In this document: one piece after another, positions 16,692-26,437 of the stretch
How positions within the stretch are numbered: position 1 is the first letter of the stretch
How the letters are laid out: every line of letters starts with the position of its first letter
Assembly (NCBI GenBank): GCA_046957575.1
Contig: JBKUOG010000015.1
Span: forward strand, 1-64,000
Direction of reading: 5' to 3'
DNA: 64,000 nucleotides
Source: UMGS1370 sp046957575
GTDB taxonomy: Bacteria > Bacillota > Clostridia > Lachnospirales > Lachnospiraceae
The notes under the pieces: generated by a model
What the model saw: the letters and a program-made list of their open reading frames with translations, nothing else
Databases searched by the model: none
Told to the model about the DNA's origin: nothing
Program-made: the position numbers and the translations under genes

Positions 16692-17795
16692 GTGAAAAGA
16701 AAATCTCTTCCATCCGGCGTATCCAGTTTTCTGGCGTCAGTTATGGCAATCCTTTTGGGAATGCTCGTCGGATTAATCATTTTAGTAGCCAGTAACCCAT
16801 CTCAGGCCTCCCAGGGTTTTATAGCCATTCTTTTGGGCGGTGTGTCCAATATGAAAAATGTGGGACAGGTCCTTTACTATGCAACTCCGCTAATTATGAC
16901 AGGATTGTCAGTTGGATTTGCCAGCAAGACAGGACTTTTTAACATCGGTGCAGCTGGACAGTTTATAGTCGGCGCCTTTGCAGCTGTTTTTGTCGGCGTC
17001 CGCTTTACATTTCTTCCAGGAGCCCTTCACTGGATTGCTGCCTTGTTAGCAGCGATTCTGGCCGGCGCTTTGTGGGGAATGGTTCCAGGTATTTTGAAAG
17101 CAACCAGAAATGTAAATGTAGTAATTGGCTGTATTATGATGAACTACATTGGAATGTATACAGTAAACGCTCTGGTTAGCGGATTTATCTATGATCCGCT
17201 GCAGAGCCAGTCTCTTCCGGTTGATGCAGATGCCATTCTTCCGAAAATGGGACTGGATCTGATTTTCCGCCATAATAATCGCCCGTCCAGTGCAAATGCA
17301 GGTATTCTGATTGCGATTCTGGCAGGTATTGTGATTTGGGTCATTCTTCAGAAAACCGTATTTGGGTATGAGCTAAAAGCCTGCGGTTTTAACAGCGAGG
17401 CTGGTCGTTATGCCGGCATGAACGAGAAGAAAAACGTGATTTCTTCTATGGCGATTGCAGGTGCGCTGGCTGGCCTTGGCGGAGGTCTTTTATATCTGGC
17501 AGGTTCCGGAAACGGAATTCAGGTAGTCGATACTCTGGCAGCAGAAGGATTTAACGGAATTCCGGTTGCGCTTTTGGCTATGAATAATCCGATTGGTATT
17601 ATTTTCTCTGGTATTTTTATTGCATACTTAAAGGTCGGCGGCGATCAGATGCAGCTGTACAACTTTGTACCAGAAGTAATTGATATTATTATTTCAGTAA
17701 TTATCTATTTTAGTGCGTTTGCTTTAGTATTCCGCGGAATCATCAATCAGTTCTTTGGCAGAAAGAAAGCAGATAAAGCAGAAAAATCAGCGTGA
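16692..17795 (+). CDS. Nucleoside ABC importer permease 1
   Basis: A 367-residue permease of the branched-chain/ribose type (BPD_transp_2, NupP-like) with 8-10 hydrophobic helices. The motif TGLFNIGAAGQFIVGAFAA (about residues 74-92) and the coupling region KACGFNSEAGRYAGMN are characteristic. The start is GTG, only 3 nt after the ATPase stop and with AGGAGG inside the ATPase 3' end, so translation is coupled. Confidence 0.92.
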   Translation: MKRKSLPSGVSSFLASVMAILLGMLVGLIILVASNPSQASQGFIAILLGGVSNMKNVGQVLYYATPLIMTGLSVGFASKTGLFNIGAAGQFIVGAFAAVFVGVRFTFLPGALHWIAALLAAILAGALWGMVPGILKATRNVNVVIGCIMMNYIGMYTVNALVSGFIYDPLQSQSLPVDADAILPKMGLDLIFRHNNRPSSANAGILIAILAGIVIWVILQKTVFGYELKACGFNSEAGRYAGMNEKKNVISSMAIAGALAGLGGGLLYLAGSGNGIQVVDTLAAEGFNGIPVALLAMNNPIGIIFSGIFIAYLKVGGDQMQLYNFVPEVIDIIISVIIYFSAFALVFRGIINQFFGRKKADKAEKSA

Positions 17796-17808
17796 GAGGA
17801 GAAGGAAC

Positions 17809-18762
17809 ATGAGTCTGGTATATTTTTTAGTTCAACAAATGATGCTGTTTTCAATCCCGCTGCTGATCGTTGCACTGGGAGGGATGTTCTGCGAACGAAG
17901 CGGCGTTATTAACATTGCATTGGAAGGAATCATGGTATTAGGAGGTTTTACCGGAATCCTGTTTATCAACCTCTTCCAGGGAGTCCTTCCGGGACAGCCG
18001 GTTCTTTTAATCGCCTTGATCATTTCCATGGTAACTGGTATGGTCATTTCCCTGGTACACGCTTATGCATCTGTAAATATGAAGGCAAATCAGAGTATCA
18101 GCGGTACTGCAATTAATATGTTTGCACCGGCATTCGCTATTTTTGTAGCAAGAGTAATCCGGAACGTACAGCAGATTCCATTTGAAAATCAGTTCCGAAT
18201 CGAAAAAGTTCCGGTATTAGGAGATATTCCCATTATTGGCGGACTGTTTTTCCAGAATGCGTACCTGACGACTTATCTGGGAATCATCATTTTAATCATT
18301 TCCTGCATTGTGCTTTATAAAACAAGATTTGGCCTTCGGCTCAGAGCCTGCGGCGAGCATCCTCAGGCAGCGGCATCTGTAGGTATCAGTGTTTATAAAA
18401 TGCGTTATATGGGTGTACTGATTTCCGGTGCGTTAGCTGGAATCGGCGGATTAGTCTATGTAATTCCAACTTCTACCAGCTTTAATGCTTCTGTATCCGG
18501 TTACGGATTTTTAGCATTGGCAGTGCTGATTTTTGGACAGTGGAAGCCAGGAAAGATCATGCTTGCAGCGCTGTTTTTTGGATTTATGAAGACCCTTTCC
18601 TCTGCTTATTCAGGAATTCCGGTACTGGCAGATCTGGGAATCCCAAGCAGCGTATATAAGATGATCCCATATCTGGCAACCCTGATTGTTCTGACTTTAA
18701 ATACGAAGGGTTCCCAGGCGCCAAAGGCATCTGGAGTTCCTTATGACAAGGGAGCAAGATAA
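17809..18762 (+). CDS. Nucleoside ABC importer permease 2
   Basis: A 317-residue second permease (NupQ-like). It contains ERSGVINIALEGIMVLGGF at about residues 25-43 and the coupling sequence RACGEHPQAAASVGI. The ATG at 17809 has GAGGAGAAGG before it, so the longer frame that starts inside the previous gene is unlikely. With the preceding three genes it forms a complete importer of BMP-ABC-permease-permease type. Confidence 0.92.
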   Translation: MSLVYFLVQQMMLFSIPLLIVALGGMFCERSGVINIALEGIMVLGGFTGILFINLFQGVLPGQPVLLIALIISMVTGMVISLVHAYASVNMKANQSISGTAINMFAPAFAIFVARVIRNVQQIPFENQFRIEKVPVLGDIPIIGGLFFQNAYLTTYLGIIILIISCIVLYKTRFGLRLRACGEHPQAAASVGISVYKMRYMGVLISGALAGIGGLVYVIPTSTSFNASVSGYGFLALAVLIFGQWKPGKIMLAALFFGFMKTLSSAYSGIPVLADLGIPSSVYKMIPYLATLIVLTLNTKGSQAPKASGVPYDKGAR

Positions 18763-18792
18763 CAAGTATTGATTTTGACAGGAGGAAAGATT

Positions 18793-19539
18793 ATGCCGTT
18801 TTTAACAGAAGATGGAAAACAATATCATATTCATTGTAAAGAAGGGGATGTAGGACGTTACGTCCTGCTTCCCGGCGACCCGTTCCGTACCGATGTAATT
18901 GCTTCTATGTTTGATGACGCCAAATTAGTGGCCCATAACAGAGAGTGCAAAACGTGGACCGGAACCTTAAACGGAGAAAAAGTTTCCGTAACTTCTACTG
19001 GTATGGGAAGTCCATCTACCGCCATTGTAGTAGAAGAATTAATCCGCTGCGGTGCAGATACGTTTATCCGGGTGGGAACTTCCGGACGCGTATGTCCGAA
19101 ATCCCAGGATATGTCTTTAAACGGAGTGATTAATACAGCTGCAGTGCGGGATGAGGGAACCACGATTTCTTATGTGCCGTTAGCATATCCGGCAGTAGCA
19201 GACCGCCATGTAGTAGATGCTCTGGCAAGAGCAGCCAAAAAACTGGGTTATAATTTTGCGGAAGGTATTACCCATTCCAAAGATGCATTTTATGCAGAAA
19301 TTGAACCGGAAACTATGCCCAACAGTGAGTATGTCAAGCAGCGTTGGGAGGCATGGGAGCGTTCCAATGTAATGTGTTCAGAAATGGAAGCAGCTGCAAT
19401 TTTCGTTGTTTCTTCTATCCGTAACTGCAGAGCGTCCGGAATTATGGCTTATAAAAAGGTAAATTTACAGGCAGCCATGGAGACAGCGATTGAAGGACTG
19501 CGGATTTTAATTGAAGAAGACAAGAAGCTTGGGAGGTAA
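18793..19539 (+). CDS. Nucleoside phosphorylase, uridine-phosphorylase-like
   Basis: Cleaves an imported (deoxy)nucleoside with phosphate to a free base and (deoxy)ribose-1-phosphate. The 248-residue protein has the PNP_UDP_1 fold marks: LLPGDPFR (phosphate loop), TSTGMGSPSTAIV, RVGTSGRV and SEMEAAAIF near residues 195-203. Its closest resemblance is to uridine phosphorylase, but base specificity cannot be fixed by eye. The ATG follows GGAGGAAAGA. Its product ribose-1-phosphate would pass to deoB at the operon end. Confidence 0.88.
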   Translation: MPFLTEDGKQYHIHCKEGDVGRYVLLPGDPFRTDVIASMFDDAKLVAHNRECKTWTGTLNGEKVSVTSTGMGSPSTAIVVEELIRCGADTFIRVGTSGRVCPKSQDMSLNGVINTAAVRDEGTTISYVPLAYPAVADRHVVDALARAAKKLGYNFAEGITHSKDAFYAEIEPETMPNSEYVKQRWEAWERSNVMCSEMEAAAIFVVSSIRNCRASGIMAYKKVNLQAAMETAIEGLRILIEEDKKLGR

Positions 19540-19542
19540 CGG

Positions 19543-20985
19543 ATGGAGCGATTACTGATTAAAAATATCCGGTATCTCTACTGCATGGATGAGCAGGATA
19601 CGTTTTTAGAATATGCAGATATTTATATAGAAGGAAATGTGATCAAAAAGATTGGATCCAATCTGGATGTGCCGGAAGAAGGGGTAAAAGTAATAGATGG
19701 AGCAGGGAAGTTAGCACTTCCTGGATTTGTCAATACCCATCATCATTTCTATCAGAACATTACCAGAAATATTCCCATTATGCAGAAGGGAAATTTGCTT
19801 GGGTGGCTGTTGTACTCTTACGGGGCATGGGAAAATATGGAGGAAGAGGATGTGAAGGCGGCAGCCCGTCTGGCTTGTGCAGAGCTTCTTATGACCGGCT
19901 GTACCACTTCTATGGACTTCATGTATTTCTTTCCTCATGGAAGGCATAGCCTGATGGACGCAGAGTTTGAGGCGGTAAAAGAAATGGGACTGCGTTTCCA
20001 TGGATTCCGCGGATGTATGCCAGTCATGGAAGGAAATCTTCCGGTTGAGATGAAAGAACGCCTGGGAATTGACGCTGGCGAATTGGTAGAATCCTATGAT
20101 GATATTATGGACGTCTGTGAAAAGACATTCCAGAAGTACCATGATAACAGCCCATTTTCTATGAGCCGCGTAGGATTGGGCCCAACAACCGTTGTATTTG
20201 AGAATCCGGAGTTTATGCGGGAGTTAAAGGCAATGGCAGATAACTATCAGGGACTTTTGCATACCCATCTCCATCCAAGACCAGATGAGATCAAAAAATG
20301 CGGGGAACTGTATGGAAAGCGTCCGCACCAGTGGCTGGAAGAAATCGGCTGGATGGATAAAAATGTATCGTTTGCCCATATCAGCCGGCATAATGCAGAA
20401 GAGCTGGATATTGTTGCAAGAAACAAAGCGTCTGTTACCCAGTCTCCTTCCTGCCATATGCGCCTTGGATATCCAGTGGCTCCGGCTTTAGAGGCAAGGG
20501 ATCGGGGAATTCTGGTCAGCATCGGCGTAGACGGCGGAGCCAGCAATGACAGCGGAGATATGTTGGGCGAATTGAGAGCCATGCTGTATGTACACCGTAT
20601 TGAAGGCGGCCATCCGGGATATGGTCCGGAACGCTGGATCAATGCAAAAGAAGTCTTTGAAATGGCGACGGTAAATGGCGCAAAATGCTTGAACCGAGAA
20701 GATATCGGAATGCTGAAAGAAGGCATGGCAGCAGATATTGTCCTGTTTTCCATGATGCAGCCAGGCTACGCGGGAGCTCTTACGGATCCAAGAGGGGCGC
20801 TTTTGTACTGCGGAAACAATCATCTGGCAGATACGACCATTGTCAATGGAAAGGTATTGATTGAAAATGGCATTTTCTTAGCAGGCGATTTAAATCAGAT
20901 TATAGAAGATGCCAATCATGCGACTGACAGAATTTTGAAGCTGGTAAAAGAAAAGACCGGCGTTGATTACCGGATGGAGGCGTAG
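19543..20985 (+). CDS. Amidohydrolase, 8-oxoguanine-deaminase-like
   Basis: A 480-residue metal-dependent amidohydrolase of the AtzA/TrzN/8-oxoguanine deaminase group. Metal ligands are visible: NTHHHFYQN near residue 66, HTHLHP near 240, HISRH near 276 and the Asp in GVDGGASNDS near 329. Relatives deaminate 8-oxoguanine, isoxanthopterin or N-substituted aminopyrimidines. In this operon a purine base released by the phosphorylase is a sensible substrate, but that is inference. It starts 3 nt after the phosphorylase stop with GGGAGG in front. Confidence 0.82.
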   Translation: MERLLIKNIRYLYCMDEQDTFLEYADIYIEGNVIKKIGSNLDVPEEGVKVIDGAGKLALPGFVNTHHHFYQNITRNIPIMQKGNLLGWLLYSYGAWENMEEEDVKAAARLACAELLMTGCTTSMDFMYFFPHGRHSLMDAEFEAVKEMGLRFHGFRGCMPVMEGNLPVEMKERLGIDAGELVESYDDIMDVCEKTFQKYHDNSPFSMSRVGLGPTTVVFENPEFMRELKAMADNYQGLLHTHLHPRPDEIKKCGELYGKRPHQWLEEIGWMDKNVSFAHISRHNAEELDIVARNKASVTQSPSCHMRLGYPVAPALEARDRGILVSIGVDGGASNDSGDMLGELRAMLYVHRIEGGHPGYGPERWINAKEVFEMATVNGAKCLNREDIGMLKEGMAADIVLFSMMQPGYAGALTDPRGALLYCGNNHLADTTIVNGKVLIENGIFLAGDLNQIIEDANHATDRILKLVKEKTGVDYRMEA

Positions 20986-20990
20986 AAGCC

Positions 20991-21743
20991 ATGAGTGCAG
21001 AAACGATCATAACAGAAGCTTCCTTTCCAAAACGAATCGGAATGATTGTTCCTTCTTCTAATACAGTAGTAGAACCAATCTGCAGCCGTATATTTGCAGG
21101 AATGGAAGACGTGGTGACAGTCCATTATTCCAGACTCCCGGTAGTCCGCGTATCAATGGAAAAGGATTCAGATAAACAATTTGAAATTCAAACCATGCTT
21201 CAGGCAGCAAACCAGCTGGCCCAGGCCAAAGTAGATGCGATTATCTGGAACGGTACAGCTGGAAGCTGGCTGGGAATTGACAGAGACCAGAAAATGTGTC
21301 AGGAGATTGAAAAAGAAACAGGGATTCCCATGGGGACGGCTTCTTTAGGCATGGTCCGGAGCTATCGGGATTTTGGGATAAGCCGTATTCATTTGGTGAC
21401 CCCTTATATACAGGAAATGAATGATGCAATCATTCGGGAATATAAAAAGCTGGGATTTACTCCAGCAGATGTGACGGGACTTGGCATTACAGAAAATACA
21501 GAAATTGGAAGCGTGACGCAGGAACAGCTGGAACAGCTGTGCTGTGATACCCATGGAACAGCCGGAGAAGGGATTGCTGTGGTATGCACCAATCTGGCTG
21601 CAGCCTGGAGAGCCGAAGAAATTGAACGGCGGACAGGAGCTGTTGTATTTGATTCTGTAATAGCAGCAGTCAGGGAAGGACTCCGGTTAGCTGGTCTGGA
21701 AAACATGACCTTTCATGGCTGGGGAAGGCTGTTGGAAGCGTAA
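20991..21743 (+). CDS. Asp/Glu-racemase-fold enzyme, maleate isomerase-like
   Basis: A 250-residue enzyme of the aspartate/glutamate/hydantoin racemase superfamily, nearest to the maleate isomerase and arylmalonate decarboxylase branch. It has the N-lobe signature IVPSSNTVVEPI and a C-lobe cysteine in VVCTNLAAAW. Two-cysteine members carry another cysteine in the N-lobe; here the corresponding loop reads WNGTAGSW. Only one catalytic cysteine is apparent, which would suit a decarboxylase or lyase more than a racemase. The reaction is unknown. It is spaced 5 nt from the amidohydrolase and 21 nt from the next gene. Confidence 0.75.
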   Translation: MSAETIITEASFPKRIGMIVPSSNTVVEPICSRIFAGMEDVVTVHYSRLPVVRVSMEKDSDKQFEIQTMLQAANQLAQAKVDAIIWNGTAGSWLGIDRDQKMCQEIEKETGIPMGTASLGMVRSYRDFGISRIHLVTPYIQEMNDAIIREYKKLGFTPADVTGLGITENTEIGSVTQEQLEQLCCDTHGTAGEGIAVVCTNLAAAWRAEEIERRTGAVVFDSVIAAVREGLRLAGLENMTFHGWGRLLEA

Positions 21744-21764
21744 ATTAAGACGGAGGAAAGCAAT

Positions 21765-22973
21765 ATGGCATTAAATATGGAAACAAATTATTGTGGATTC
21801 CGCTGCGAAACCCCATTTTTTCTGGCTTCTTCTCCTGTCAGCGCGACAGGAGAAATGATTGGCAGGGCATTTGAACTGGGATGGGCTGGAGCAGTGACAA
21901 AAAGCATTTCTTATTTGCAGGATGAGCTGAATGTAAGTCTGTCTCCCAGAATGTTGCCAGTTTCTACAGCTGGTGCGAAGGGCGTTACCGGAATGGGAAA
22001 CATTGACTTTGTTATGGATAAAACCGTAGATGCTGCATTTGCAGATTTTGCCCAGGTAAAGAAGAAGTATCCGGAAAAAATGCTGATTATCAGCGTAAAG
22101 GCTCAATACCTGGAACGTGAATGGAAAAGCCTTGCCAGAAAAGCAGAAGATGCGGGAGCAGATGCTCTGGAATTGTGCCTTTCCTGTATTGACAGCGAAG
22201 CTGGCGCCATGATCTGCCAGGAGAAAGAACTGATGCAGCAGGTAATCCGCTGGGTAAAAGAAGAAATTCAGATTCCGGTTATTGCAAAATTATCCATTCA
22301 TGTAAGTGATGTGGGAAAGATGGCGCGGTATGCAGCAGAAGCGGGAGCCGACGGGGTTACTGGCATTAATTCTATCCATGGTATCGGACCTATCAATGCT
22401 GACACAATGGTACATATGCCGGATATTATGGGAAAAAGCGCCCCGATGGGATTGTCCGGAGCATTTATTAAGCCAATGGCACAGCACTGTATTTACAAAA
22501 TGGCGAAAGCAGCAAAGGAACAAAAATTTGATATTTCTGCAGTCGGAGGGATCTGCAATGGCCAGGATGCTTTGGAATACCTGCTGTTAGGAGCAGATAC
22601 CTTACAGAGCGCAACGGCAGTTATGTATCAGGGGTATGGGATCATCAGGCCAATGATGACCTATCTCCAGAAATTTATGGAAGAAAAAGGCTATCAGTCC
22701 CTGGATGATTTCAGAGGTTATTCCCTGGAGTATATGGCGCCGGCCGCCAGAAATTTATCATTAAAGCAGCAGCTGGCAGCAAAGGTAAAGGAAGAGACGT
22801 GTATTGGCTGCGGCAGATGCGTAACCTCCTGTCAGGATGGCGGAAAACAGGCTATTTCACTGGAGAAAGAGAAAAAGAAAGCATTTGTTCATATAGAAAA
22901 ATGCACAGGCTGCGGACTTTGCCAGATTGTATGCCCTGTAAAAGCAATTGATATGGAGCAGACGGTTAGATAA
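21765..22973 (+). CDS. PreA-like dihydropyrimidine dehydrogenase family flavoprotein
   Basis: A 402-residue protein made of an FMN-binding dihydroorotate-dehydrogenase-type barrel (residues 1-310) and a C-terminal ferredoxin with two 4Fe-4S motifs (CIGCGRCVTSC and CTGCGLCQIVC, about residues 345-395). This is the layout of PreA, the catalytic subunit that reduces uracil or thymine. The usual partner PreT (NADH-oxidising, FAD) is absent from the window. The active-site segment reads ELCLSCIDSEAG, where pyrimidine reducers have NxSCP, so the substrate may differ. It belongs to the base-processing part of the operon. Confidence 0.8.
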   Translation: MALNMETNYCGFRCETPFFLASSPVSATGEMIGRAFELGWAGAVTKSISYLQDELNVSLSPRMLPVSTAGAKGVTGMGNIDFVMDKTVDAAFADFAQVKKKYPEKMLIISVKAQYLEREWKSLARKAEDAGADALELCLSCIDSEAGAMICQEKELMQQVIRWVKEEIQIPVIAKLSIHVSDVGKMARYAAEAGADGVTGINSIHGIGPINADTMVHMPDIMGKSAPMGLSGAFIKPMAQHCIYKMAKAAKEQKFDISAVGGICNGQDALEYLLLGADTLQSATAVMYQGYGIIRPMMTYLQKFMEEKGYQSLDDFRGYSLEYMAPAARNLSLKQQLAAKVKEETCIGCGRCVTSCQDGGKQAISLEKEKKKAFVHIEKCTGCGLCQIVCPVKAIDMEQTVR

Positions 22974-22988
22974 TGGGAGGAACAGGCG

Positions 22989-24182
22989 ATGAGAAAATTT
23001 AAACGTGTATTTTTGATTGTCATGGATTCCTTTGGGGCAGGAAATGCAAAAGATGCAGAGGAGTATGGGGATCAGGGCGCGGATACTATGGGCCATATCG
23101 CCGAATCCGTAGAAAACTGGAAGATTCCCAATCTTCAGAAGCTGGGGCTGGCAAATCTTCATCCGCTAAAAGGAGTGAAGCCGGCAGAAAATCCTATGGG
23201 CTATTACACCGTATTAAATGAAGCCAGTAAAGGGAAGGACACTATGACGGGACACTGGGAACTGATGGGAATCAAAACGACCAGACCGTTTGTGACCTTT
23301 ACAGAAACCGGATTTCCGCCGGATCTGATTGCAGAGCTGGAACGGCGTACCGGACGTACCATTATCGGAAATAAAAGCTCCAGCGGAACGGAGATTTTAG
23401 AGGAACTGGCAGAAGAAGAAATTGCAACGGGTCACATGATTGTGTATACATCTGCAGACTCGGTTCTGCAGATTTGCGGAAACGAAGAAACGTTCGGGCT
23501 GGATGAGTTGTACCGCTGCTGTGAAATTGCCAGGGAACTTACGTTAAAAGATGAGTGGCGGGTAGGCCGTGTCATTGCCAGACCTTATGTAGGGAAAAAA
23601 CGGGGCGAATTTAAGCGCACCAGCAACCGTCGGGATTATGCGTTAAGCCCCACTGGAAAAACAGTCCTGGATGCATTAAAAGAACAGGGTCTGTCTGTCA
23701 TTTCCATAGGAAAAATCAGCGACATTTTCAATGGAGAAGGAATTACAGAAGCTTATCATTCAGACAGCTCGGTTCATGGTATGGAACAGACAAAAGACCT
23801 GGTTGCCAACAAAGACTTTGAAGGACTATGTTTTGTCAATCTGGTAGACTTTGACGCCTTATGGGGGCATCGGAGAAATCCGGATGGATATGCGAAGGAG
23901 ACCGAGCGGTTTGATGAAAAACTGGGAGAGGTGTTGGAATTTCTTAAGGAAGATGATTTGCTGATGATTACAGCCGATCATGGAAACGATCCGACTTATA
24001 AAGGGACGGATCACACCAGAGAGCAGGTTCCTCTTCTGATTTATGCGAAAGGGCTAGAAGGCTCTGGAAGGCTGGAAGAGACGGATTCTTTTGGGGCAGT
24101 AGGCGCTTCCATTGCAGAGAATTTTGGAATCGCAATGCCAAAGGGAACCATTGGGACTTCTATCCTGGGACAGGTAAAATAA
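22989..24182 (+). CDS. deoB: Phosphopentomutase
   Basis: Interconverts (deoxy)ribose-1-phosphate and (deoxy)ribose-5-phosphate, linking the phosphorylase to deoC. At 397 residues it is full length for the alkaline-phosphatase-superfamily enzyme. It shows the metal-binding start VMDSFGAGNAKDAEEYGD, the phospho-accepting threonine in KDTMTGHWE (near residue 85), and ITADHGNDPTYKGTDHTRE near the end. GGGAGG precedes the ATG. It is the last gene of the operon. Confidence 0.96.
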   Translation: MRKFKRVFLIVMDSFGAGNAKDAEEYGDQGADTMGHIAESVENWKIPNLQKLGLANLHPLKGVKPAENPMGYYTVLNEASKGKDTMTGHWELMGIKTTRPFVTFTETGFPPDLIAELERRTGRTIIGNKSSSGTEILEELAEEEIATGHMIVYTSADSVLQICGNEETFGLDELYRCCEIARELTLKDEWRVGRVIARPYVGKKRGEFKRTSNRRDYALSPTGKTVLDALKEQGLSVISIGKISDIFNGEGITEAYHSDSSVHGMEQTKDLVANKDFEGLCFVNLVDFDALWGHRRNPDGYAKETERFDEKLGEVLEFLKEDDLLMITADHGNDPTYKGTDHTREQVPLLIYAKGLEGSGRLEETDSFGAVGASIAENFGIAMPKGTIGTSILGQVK

Positions 24183-24200
24183 AATTTTTCGTCAGAAATG

Positions 24201-24241
24201 AAAACAGAGTGCACAGGAAAAATTCATGCACTCTGTTTTTT
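24201..24241. terminator. Bidirectional terminator between deoB and the chemoreceptor
   Basis: AAAACAGAGTGCA pairs with TGCACTCTGTTTT around a 13-nt loop. T-runs on both strands fit termination of both convergent genes. Confidence 0.88.
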
Positions 24242-24251
24242 ATGTAACAAA

Positions 24252-26302
24252 TTATCTTTTCTTCATCTGGAAGGATTCCATCAGATGCTTCATCATATCT
24301 GCCTGACCGGACAGTTCTTCGCTGGCGGCAGCGCTTTCCTGAGCAGTGGCGGAATTCATCTGGACCACACTGGAAATCTGGTCCAGACCTTCGGTCATCT
24401 GCGCAATGGATTCTGCCTGTTCGGCGGAAGTAGCAGCGATTTGGGAGACAGAGGAAATGACCTCATTGGCATATTCTGCGGTCTCTTCTAATACTTTGGC
24501 AGTATCGGCAGCCAAAGCGCTTCCATGCTCCACAGCCAGGATAGAATTTTGAATCAGTTCCTGGGTAGTTTTGGAGGCCTCTGCAGATTTGCTGGCCAGA
24601 TTGCGAACCTCGTCTGCTACAACAGCAAAGCCTTTTCCGGCAGTGCCGGCTCTGGCAGCTTCTACGGCAGCATTCAGAGCCAGAATATTGGTTTGAAATG
24701 CAATATCATCAATGGTTTGATAATGCCGCGAATCTGATCCGAAGTTTGGCGGATTTCCTCCATAGCATTTACAAGTTCCTTCATTTTCATGCTGCTTTGA
24801 TCTAAACGCTCTTTGGTATTGCCGGTCTGACTGTTTGCCGCTTTTGCCTGCTTTGCATTATGGGCAATGTTAGCAGAAATTTCCTGGGCATAGGAAGTAA
24901 GTTTTTCTACAGATTCAGCCTGCTCAGCTGCACCCTGGGCCAGGGCCTGAGAGCCGCTGGCTACCTGACTGGCGCCGGAATCTACCTGAGAAGCAGCGAT
25001 ACTGATCTGAGACATCGCATCATTCATTGCATCGGAAATAGTATGGAGAGAATTTTCAATCTGTACAAAATCACCTAAATATGCAGCAGAAGTAGTGGCT
25101 GTAAGGTTTTTATCAGACAGTTCTCTTACAACATGGTCAATATCAGAGATGATTTCCTTTAAATATACTTGCGTCTGGGCAAAAACTTCTTCCAAATCAC
25201 CGATTTCGTCATTAGTATTTCTCTGAATATCAGAGTTCAGATTTCCTCTTGCAAACTCTTTCGCAACGGTTCCGATAAACTGCAGTGGTTTTACAATGGA
25301 TTTTGCGCGGAAGAGGCAAAGCAGAGCACAGGCACCAATGCACAGAAGAAATCCAATCATTAAAGTGCAAAAAATAATGTTGATTTCATGCATATATTCT
25401 TTGATCGGCATACTTGCCAGCACAGACCAGCCGAAGTCTTCGATATAGAAAGTCCCGCCATAATAGGTATCATTGCCGTAGCGGTAGCGATCTACTTCGC
25501 TGGGAAGATGATTGTTTAGAGCGTTCACCATATTCTCGGAATAGGGCATATCTGCTATATTCGTCAGAAGCAGAGAGGAATCCGGATGGTATACCAGATT
25601 TCCAGAGGAATCAAAGACGGTCAGATAGCCGGTTTCTCCAATGGAAATGGCGCTGAAGTATTTGAACAGCTCATTTAAAGAAATATCAATGCCAATTGCG
25701 CCGATCATTTCTCCGGCTTCATTGTAATAAGGAGTGGCCGCAGTGACAACCATTTCTCCGGTACTGACATCCTCATATGCAGGTGTTAAAATACTTTTGC
25801 CTGGTTTTTGCAGCAGCATCTGATACCAGATGCGCTCTGTGACCTGATAGGATTCGTCTGTGGTGTAGCCGTTGGACTGAAGAACCTGATTATTTTTTAC
25901 GCCTGCAATCCAGGCTGCCTGTACAGCATCACCTCCGACTTCAGAAGTATACTGCAGGTCCTCCATGGCATTTTGATAAGCAGTTGAGGTGTTGAACCGG
26001 TAGGTAGCAGGAAATCGTTCCATTTCATTAAACAACTGTTTTACAGAACTCCGATCCATAATATACTTTTCACTGTCAAAAAAAGTTTCAAAATAGGTAG
26101 GAATCATGTTTGAAACGGAAGAGATCTGATTGTTGATATCCCGGTTGCGCAGAGCAAAGATGGTGCTTACTACTTGGGTAGTTACAACCAGAGCCAAAAT
26201 CAGAAGGATGGCAATAATCGGCACAGTGATGCCAAACAGCAGCTTTTTTCCTACGCTCATTCTGACGCTGCTGTCCTGTGTGTTTGTTCTTTTGTAACCC
26301 AT
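24252..26302 (-). pseudogene. Methyl-accepting chemotaxis protein, frameshifted
   Basis: A transmembrane chemoreceptor reading from an ATG at 26302 with GGAAG in front. Two membrane helices (about residues 20-42 and 285-305) bracket an extracellular double-Cache sensor domain. A HAMP domain and a cytoplasmic signalling coiled coil follow. The reading frame breaks near 24716-24718: after IRGIIK the frame should continue TIDDIAFQTNILALN, but one A is missing and it stops at WL. The other frame supplies the remaining tip and C-terminal helix, ending near SFQMKKR. The shift hits the conserved hairpin tip that binds CheA and CheW. A real mutation or a sequencing error is possible. Confidence 0.85.
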
Positions 26303-26437
26303 ATGAATGTAGCTTCCTTTCTTATTTATTGCTATATCAGCCGATATTTTATTTGAAATACCTTGATTTGTCAATAGTTTGACTGTAAAAATTCCGTAAG
26401 GATTTTTTGCTTTACAGAAGGAAAAAAGTGTGATACT

